The position numbers and the translations under genes are program-made. The notes under the pieces are model-generated. The model did no database searches and had not been told where the DNA came from. It saw only the letters and a list, made by a program, of their open reading frames with translations. Positions 59,302-64,000 of a DNA stretch of 64,000 nucleotides are shown piece after piece (the stretch's first letter is position 1; every line of letters begins with the position of its first letter). The stretch is taken from assembly GCA_039090855.1 (NCBI GenBank), contig CM077007.1, positions 17,905,515-17,969,514 on the forward strand, in the 5' to 3' direction. The stretch is from Macrothele yani. Its lineage: Eukaryota > Arthropoda > Arachnida > Araneae > Macrothelidae.

Positions 59302-59303
<2 letters not shown>
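56121..59303 (+). mobile_element. Full-length RTE-like LINE, copy 2
   Basis: The 5' start GTAAGGTCAGGTGATGCG matches the 5' end of copy 1. The 3' end is the same WIDNG stop followed by a (ATG)n tail. It is embedded in (TA)n(GA)n on both sides, so the target duplication lies within a microsatellite and its exact limits are unclear. It is near-identical to copy 1, so both inserted recently. Confidence 0.92.
56325..59284 (+). pseudogene. LINE endonuclease/reverse transcriptase ORF with one frameshift
   Basis: From ATG 56325 the endonuclease reads through MGDFNAKIGQ and GSDHRLVRC into the linker, and stops at 57465 after MLMQKEER. The second frame continues from 57464 (MRTTKEDVTS) through the RT core: FIDYEKAFDSV near 58210, LRFADDVVIFA near 58515, and the end at WIDNG (59284). 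Copy 1 has six A residues in the run near 57450 and this copy has five, which accounts for the break. Joined length would be about 986 codons, normal for an RTE-type single ORF. Confidence 0.93.

Positions 59304-59336
<33 letters not shown>
59304..59336 (+). repeat. (TA)n(GA)n microsatellite
   Basis: ATATATATATATAGAGAGAG follows the LINE tail. The same motif precedes the LINE 5' end near 56095-56117, consistent with duplicated target DNA. Confidence 0.9.
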
Positions 59337-59546
59337 TTGAAGGTTTAAGGACCACGTTAACAACTCAATAGGCTATAAGCAGTCGCTTGTCCCTAATTTA
59401 GGGCCACTGGTTCCAGGGAAAAAACAGAACCAGCGCCGTAAGACAAACACAACATCCATGCCTCACCAGGATTTGAACCTGGACCCTTCTCGGACGAATG
59501 GTCATAAGCCAGTGTTTAGACCACTGTGTCACCAGGGCGGTGACAC
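59337..59546 (-). repeat. tRNA-derived SINE
   Basis: On the minus strand the head at 59546-59462 reads GGTGACACAGTGGTCTAAAC (box A) and GGTTCAAATCCTGG (box B), correctly spaced for a Pol III promoter. The body down to 59337 contains CCTAAATTAGGGACAAGCGA and GCTTATAGCC. A body-only relative lies at 60755-60880 and a head-only relative near 700-765. Confidence 0.82.
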
Positions 59547-60754
59547 AGATTTCAGCCAATTTTCATCAACACTGATGATGTATATGGGAATAAGTTTTCT
59601 ATTCTTACTATTATGTGCAATGTGAAGGCATTCATTACAGGAAGTATAGCTGGATGGCAGACAAAATTAAGCGGGCAGATCCCAGCCCAGTAAAAAGGCT
59701 CTAGGGAGAAGACTAACTGCCATACATCAGAGTAGGAACAATTTAGACTTTCATACACAGCCATGCAGGACTCTCTTGAGAACCCATCATTCCTGTGAAA
59801 ACCTCCCAAAGGAGCTATACCTCACAGAAAAAAAATTCTGATTTGGATTTAAAAATTGTGACATTTTTACTCAACTTCCTCATATCTTTTTTCAGTTTCC
59901 TGACATTTTCACAATTGCATTGTCTGCTAGACATACTAGTTTAGCTAATAGCTTAACTCCTACCAAATAAAACCATCTGATACTAGGCTCCTGGTTATCA
60001 CATTTGACAGTTCAGTACAATTACACATTAGCTAAAAATCATGGGCAAAGAATCTTAGGTACAGTCTCACATTGTTCAAAATGCCTTGTTAGAGTGCTTT
60101 CACTGAACAAATGTCACATGCAGCCTAAGAAAGTAAAGCATCAGATTAATCGTGAAAATACTTGAAAGAAGTAGGAATAGTCACAATGCCAGATTAAGTT
60201 GTAGGAGGAAAAAAAAACAAGTGTATCTCCATTTATGAACACTTTCACATAGTCTGCATGCATCACTTTACCATGTTTACATACATGCAGCCAGCTGACA
60301 CCCACCATATGAAAGGGCAAAAGAACTAGTTCCACCAATAAAAAAAGGCAATAAAAACACAAGATTCACTTCTCTTCTGAACAATAAAAATACCCCAGAA
60401 CTCTGAAAACCATGAATTTTACTTGCTGCATGAGATAATATAGTTTTGTGACCTTTCAATTTTATCCTCAACTGTGTCCTCCCTGATGTGAGAAGCTTTA
60501 TGCCATTTGCAATAAGTGGCAGAGAATGGATGATGAAAGTCTGAAATGGGCCAGGCTGGACCCATACAGTTTGGGCCCACGCTTTCCAAATTAAGGCCCG
60601 TGCAGATTTCTACCCTATAAGCTACTTCTCAATGTGATCACCCTCCACACACTGAGACATCTGTTGTTTCGGGGCACATGTTTTTGTATTCCCTTTTCAA
60701 AGAAGTCTGCCACCAAAATGTTGACCCAATCCAGCTACCCTTTTTTCTTTTTTG
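59547..60754. other. Non-coding stretch, nothing recognised
   Basis: It may be CASD1 intron 1 or upstream DNA. Short minus-strand frames show no signal anchor resembling the CASD1 N-terminus. Confidence 0.4.
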
Positions 60755-60880
60755 GAATGGGGGTTTAACAACCACAGTGAGCAACTCAATGGGCTATAAG
60801 CAGTTGCCTGTCCATAATTTAGGGCCACTGCTTCTAAGGAATGGAGAGGACCAGAGAGCTGCCTTCACCTCAGCATTGAT
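60755..60880 (-). repeat. SINE body fragment
   Basis: GGGTTTAACAACCACAGTGA, GGGCTATAAGCAGTTGCC and TTTAGGGCCACTGCTTCTAA match the body of the SINE at 59337-59546 in the same orientation. The tRNA-like head is missing. Confidence 0.75.
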
Positions 60881-61379
60881 GACAAGTGAAAAAAGTTATT
60901 TCATGTTAGCAGAATGGAACATTAAATAATAAGAGTATTTATATATTATGCATGAAGGGGAGAAATGGGTTATGGCTGATCACTGAGGCTAACTTCTTAC
61001 TATTCATCCGTAAATGCTAGATATCACATTATGATCATAACGAGAGACAGGTTTGCCTCTTCAGGGTGTTTCATAGGCAACAATAGCACACAGAACAGCA
61101 ACAAGGGCCTCTGTGAATCTTGGAGAGGTACCAGCTAGTTCTGTGTGACATTGTTGGTGAAAAAGACCCCAACTCACTGGGTTATATTCCAGAATCCTTA
61201 GGTTGAATGACCAACTGGAACTGTCAGTTGTGGGCTAATTCCCCACACTGATGTACTTCCCTGATTACAAAGACTCAAAGGAAGCTAAAAAACGACTCAA
61301 GTGTGGGATATGGTGGACCTACCACACTTGAGAAGGACGGTCCACTATGGAACAGACCTGGACCTTCTAAACAGCATAT
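60881..61379. other. Non-coding stretch, probable LINE 5' region in its right part
   Basis: Nothing was recognised to about 61250. The sequence then runs into the endonuclease-coding segment without a visible boundary, so the 5' UTR of the next LINE may lie here. Confidence 0.4.
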
Positions 61380-61955
61380 GAGAAAGAGATCTCGGCTGAG
61401 TGGGTGAAGATTGGTGCATGGAATACTAGAGGTATGAATGGAAAGATAAATGAGGTGATTCAAAAAATGAATAAGTATAAATTGGATGTGCTGTGTGTGA
61501 ATGAAACTAAAAAAAGGAAATCAGGATAGAAGAAATGAATGATATGGTGAGTGTGTGGTCTGGAGTGTTGGATAATATGAGAGGAAAGGCTGATGCAGGT
61601 ACGATTTTAAGCGAAAACATGAAGAACAACATGATTCACTATAGCTGCATAAGTAAAAGAATCCTCTGGATTCGTTTGAAAGTGAAATTTCAGAGAATAG
61701 TAATTGTTGTAGTGTATGCTCCTTGTGACTCGGAACCTTCTGATAGGAAGGAAGATTTCTGGAATAAGCTGGAAGCTGTTTTGAGCCAGTTTGGTACTAA
61801 AGAGAAAGTTATAATAGCTGGGGATCTCAGTGTTAGAGCAGGTGTGCAGAATGGGATTTCAGATAATGTTTTGGGTAAGTTTAATGATCCTGGTGTTAAT
61901 GATAATGGTGAAAGATTAATTGAACTTTGCATCAAAAATGGATTGTGGGTATCTA
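61380..61955 (+). pseudogene. LINE endonuclease domain, first part (split by Tc1)
   Basis: The endonuclease begins near 61396 with VKIGAWNTRGMNGK and LDVLCVNETKKRKSG (catalytic Glu block). After a frame change at about 61530 it continues in one frame: GVLDNMRGKADAGTILSENM, IVVVYAPCDSEPSDRK and KVIIAGDLSVRAG. The usual GDFN block reads GDLS, so the Asn is replaced. The frame is open up to the Tc1 insertion at 61955 and its continuation is found at 63376. This lineage (GWRRY, WWN-EV motifs) differs from the RTE-like copies at 45 and 56 kb. Confidence 0.82.
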
Positions 61956-62172
61956 CACTGCTGGCCACCCAAAATGCAACACAAAGAAGGAAGCATCCGA
62001 TTGGCCTGAAATCCGCAGCATGCGTCGCCCACGAGAGGACTTGCAAACGATTAGCATTGCAGGGCATATGCAATCATGTGCACCTGGCATGCCACCGAGA
62101 AGCACTATACGAAGGGTGCACAGAAGGCGGGGTGTAAGTAGTGGAAGTGTGTTGTGCTGCCAGATCTGTGCG

Positions 62173-63240
62173 TGGGAAGCTTCCTGATGCCTCGTCGCAG
62201 AATACGGCAGTCATTCCAGCACGTTTCGCAGTTCGACAGAGGATGAATAGTGGCTTATCGCAACAGCGATTTATCATACCGAGACATTGACGCCCGTGTG
62301 GGATGACAACCAGCCACAGTGAGGCAAGTACGGATTCGGTGGGTGCAGGAGGGACGGACGGACGGACGGACGGACCGACGTGAGCGACTGCCACAGCACA
62401 CCAACGACCGAGAGGACCGGCATGTTGTGCAGCGGGCATTGAAGGCTCGCACCGCCACATCATGAACGTTAGCGCAGGAATTAGGGTGTGTTGCACAATA
62501 ACCTGTGTCAGCACGTACTGTTTGGCGTCGTCTGCAGGAATGGGGACTTGTCGCACGGCGGCCATTGCTTCGATTACCATTGACGTTACACCACCGGCGA
62601 GTGTTGTGGCAGTGGGCCGTTGAATGCCGCACCTGGACTACGGAGAGGCACGACACTGTCTTCTCCGACAAATCCCGCTTCTGCCTGCAACACCATGATG
62701 GTCGGATCCGCGTGTGGCGGCACCGCGGCGAGGGACTGTATGACGCCTGCATTATGCATCGCCATACCGGTCCGTCGCCAGGTGTTATGGTTTGGGGCGC
62801 AATCGGATATGACACCCGCACCCCTTTGGTATGCATCGCCGGTACACTCAACAGCCTCCGCTACATCTCTTATGTTTTGGAGCCTGTAGACCTCCCTTAC
62901 CTGCAGGACCTGCCAGCGGCCGCGTTTCAACAGGAAAATGCGTGCCCGCACGTGGCACGCATTGTGCAACAATTCTTCATGGCCCACCAGGTGTCCCGCT
63001 GACTGCTGCAGTGGCCCGCCTGTTCTCCCAATATGTTGCCCATCGAACACATCTGGTCGCTGATCGGCAACCGAGTGGCCTGGCAAGCACCACGCGCGGC
63101 TATGCCAGATGAACTGTGGCAACGTGTGGAGGCAGCCTGGACCGACATACCCCAAGCCCACATCCAAAGCCTCTTTCGTTAGATGCTGCGATGTGTAGCG
63201 GCCGTTATTGCCAGCCATGGGGGCTACACGAACTATTGAT
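62173..63240 (+). pseudogene. Tc1-like transposase, second catalytic Asp changed to Glu
   Basis: The N-terminal MPRRRIRQSFQHVSQFDRG begins at 62190 or just before. Several stops and shifts follow, including across a GGAC repeat near 62355. The frame from 62505 reads TVWRRLQEWGLVARRPLLRL and VFSDKSRF (first Asp). It continues with RIRVWRHRGEG and then FQQENACPH, where the expected QQDN Asp is Glu. A stop follows at 63000-63002. The third block LPIEHIWS and the C-terminus ASHGGYTNY (stop about 63240) remain in frame after it. Confidence 0.88.
62353..62378 (+). repeat. (GGAC)n short repeat
   Basis: About five GGAC units lie within the N-terminal coding part of the Tc1 element, where they help scramble the frame. 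Confidence 0.85.
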
Positions 63241-63375
63241 GTCTGCGTGTTTCACAAATCACACGAGCCTGTAAGCTCAATCGTTTCATCTTTGTGTCTG
63301 TCGTTATGTGTCCAGTAAATCTGGCTTTGCTATCTCGTGTCCTTCTTGGTGTTGCATTTTGGGTGGCCAGCAGTG

Positions 63376-64000
63376 TAATACATTTTTCAGCCACAAGCAT
63401 AACCACACATACTCTCAGATTAAAAAGTGTAATAGATTTTTTTGTTTATGATCAGCGCCTGAAACACTTAGTTGTTGATACCCGTGTGATGAGAGGTGCA
63501 GATGTTGGCTCTGATCATCACCTGTTAGTATCATGGTGAAAGTGAATGTTGGTTGGAGGAGGTACAAGATGCTTAAAGTGAAAAGAATAAAGGTTGAAAG
63601 GATATCTGAAGAACATTAAAGTTACCCTGATTTACTCAATGAACGTCTGAATGAGTTGAAGACGCACAAGAAGGATGTAGAAAAGAAGTGGACATGTTTC
63701 AAGAACTGTATTGTCACTGCCACTGAAGAGGTCTGTGGTACTGCAACAGTGGGTAGCTTTAAAGGTGCTGCTTGGTGGAACAGTGAGGTTAAAGAAGCAG
63801 TAAAGAGAAAGAAGGAAGCATACTTGGGGATGTTGCAAGGTACAGTTTCTGAGGATGAATATCGCTGTAAGAAGCGTGAGGCAGCAAAGCTGGTTCGCCA
63901 GAGTAAGGCAAAAGATAGAAAGAAAAAAGAGAAAAGGTATGATTTGGCTTTTTGGAAAGATAGAAAAACATTCTGATGACATAGGGAAAATAGGGGAAAT
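63376..64000 (+). pseudogene. LINE endonuclease end and RT linker, second part, runs off window
   Basis: It resumes the endonuclease of 61380-61955 with NTFFSHKHNHTYSQ-like residues. After a frame change come VIDFFVYDQRLKHLVVDTRV and GSDHHLLVS (catalytic Asp/His), then VNVGWRRYKMLKVKR. From 63656 the linker toward the RT is open: CGTATVGSFKGAAWWNSEVK, then AVKRKKEAYLGMLQG and YRCKKREAAKLVRQSKAKDR. The RT domain itself lies beyond the window. Confidence 0.82.

Larger units (their letters stand above)
61956..63375 (+). mobile_element. Tc1-like element, GC-rich, nested in a LINE
   Basis: CACTGCTGGCCACCCAAAAT begins at 61956 and its exact inverse ends at 63375, with TA on both sides (61954-61955, 63376-63377). 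The match continues through GCAACAC. The length is 1420 bp. Its base composition is far richer in G and C than the surroundings. Confidence 0.95.

Noticed and set aside
62074..63218. Long minus-strand frames (168-210 codons) across the GC-rich Tc1.
   Set aside because: The GC-rich antisense of a transposase has few stops by chance. The catalytic blocks are on the plus strand.
54912..64000. A search for the CASD1 signal-anchor exon on the minus strand.
   Set aside because: No frame with a start codon, hydrophobic anchor and matching donor phase was found. It may lie outside the window or be too short to recognise.

Overview
The window looks like nuclear DNA of an invertebrate animal. It is AT-rich and intron-dominated, with GT-AG splice sites, long microsatellites and a dense, mixed transposon load (Tc1, mariner, pogo/Tigger, hAT, Penelope-like, RTE-like LINEs and tRNA-derived SINEs). 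The mixture fits an arthropod or another marine or terrestrial invertebrate. The sequence alone does not fix the phylum.

One host gene is supported. On the minus strand, six exons between 54911 and 8718 encode the N-terminal luminal part and first membrane segment of CASD1, the sialic acid 9-O-acetyltransferase. All exon phases match across the five introns. The catalytic Ser block (GDS) is in the 41.6 kb exon and the Asp-x-x-His pair (DGLH) is in the 21.4 kb exon. The signal-anchor exon (beyond 54.9 kb) and the multi-pass membrane exons (below 8.7 kb) were not found, so the gene probably runs off both sides. Nearly everything else is intronic repeat DNA.

Layout, left to right. 0-8.7 kb: SINE pieces, a tRNA-derived tandem array split by a 4.3 kb hAT-like element, and a Tc1 fragment. 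8.7-21.4 kb: CASD1 exons, a 284-bp palindrome, a deleted pogo element, two decayed Tc1/mariner copies, a SINE, a featureless C-rich stretch, and a Tc1 whose stops all look like CGA-to-TGA changes. 21.4-33.4 kb: a Tigger remnant, a mariner split by an almost intact Tc1, another Tc1, a foldback element, and a mariner that carries a 17-copy 73-bp satellite inside its transposase. 33.4-45 kb: a CpG-rich minisatellite, Tc1 copies, a Penelope-like element with a GIY-YIG domain and an inverted second end, and a small MITE. 45-52 kb: a full-length RTE-like LINE split by a second hAT-like copy. 53-54.2 kb: an old tandem repeat of about 145 bp. 56.1-59.3 kb: a second full-length RTE-like LINE broken by one frameshift. 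61.4-64 kb: a different LINE split by a GC-rich Tc1.

The elements do not form a pathway. The useful biology is insertion history: several nested pairs give exact target-site duplications. No clearly new functional system was found. The items most worth following are the hAT-like family with 6-bp target duplications and a coiled-coil tail, the tRNA-derived foldback family, and the satellite growing inside a mariner.
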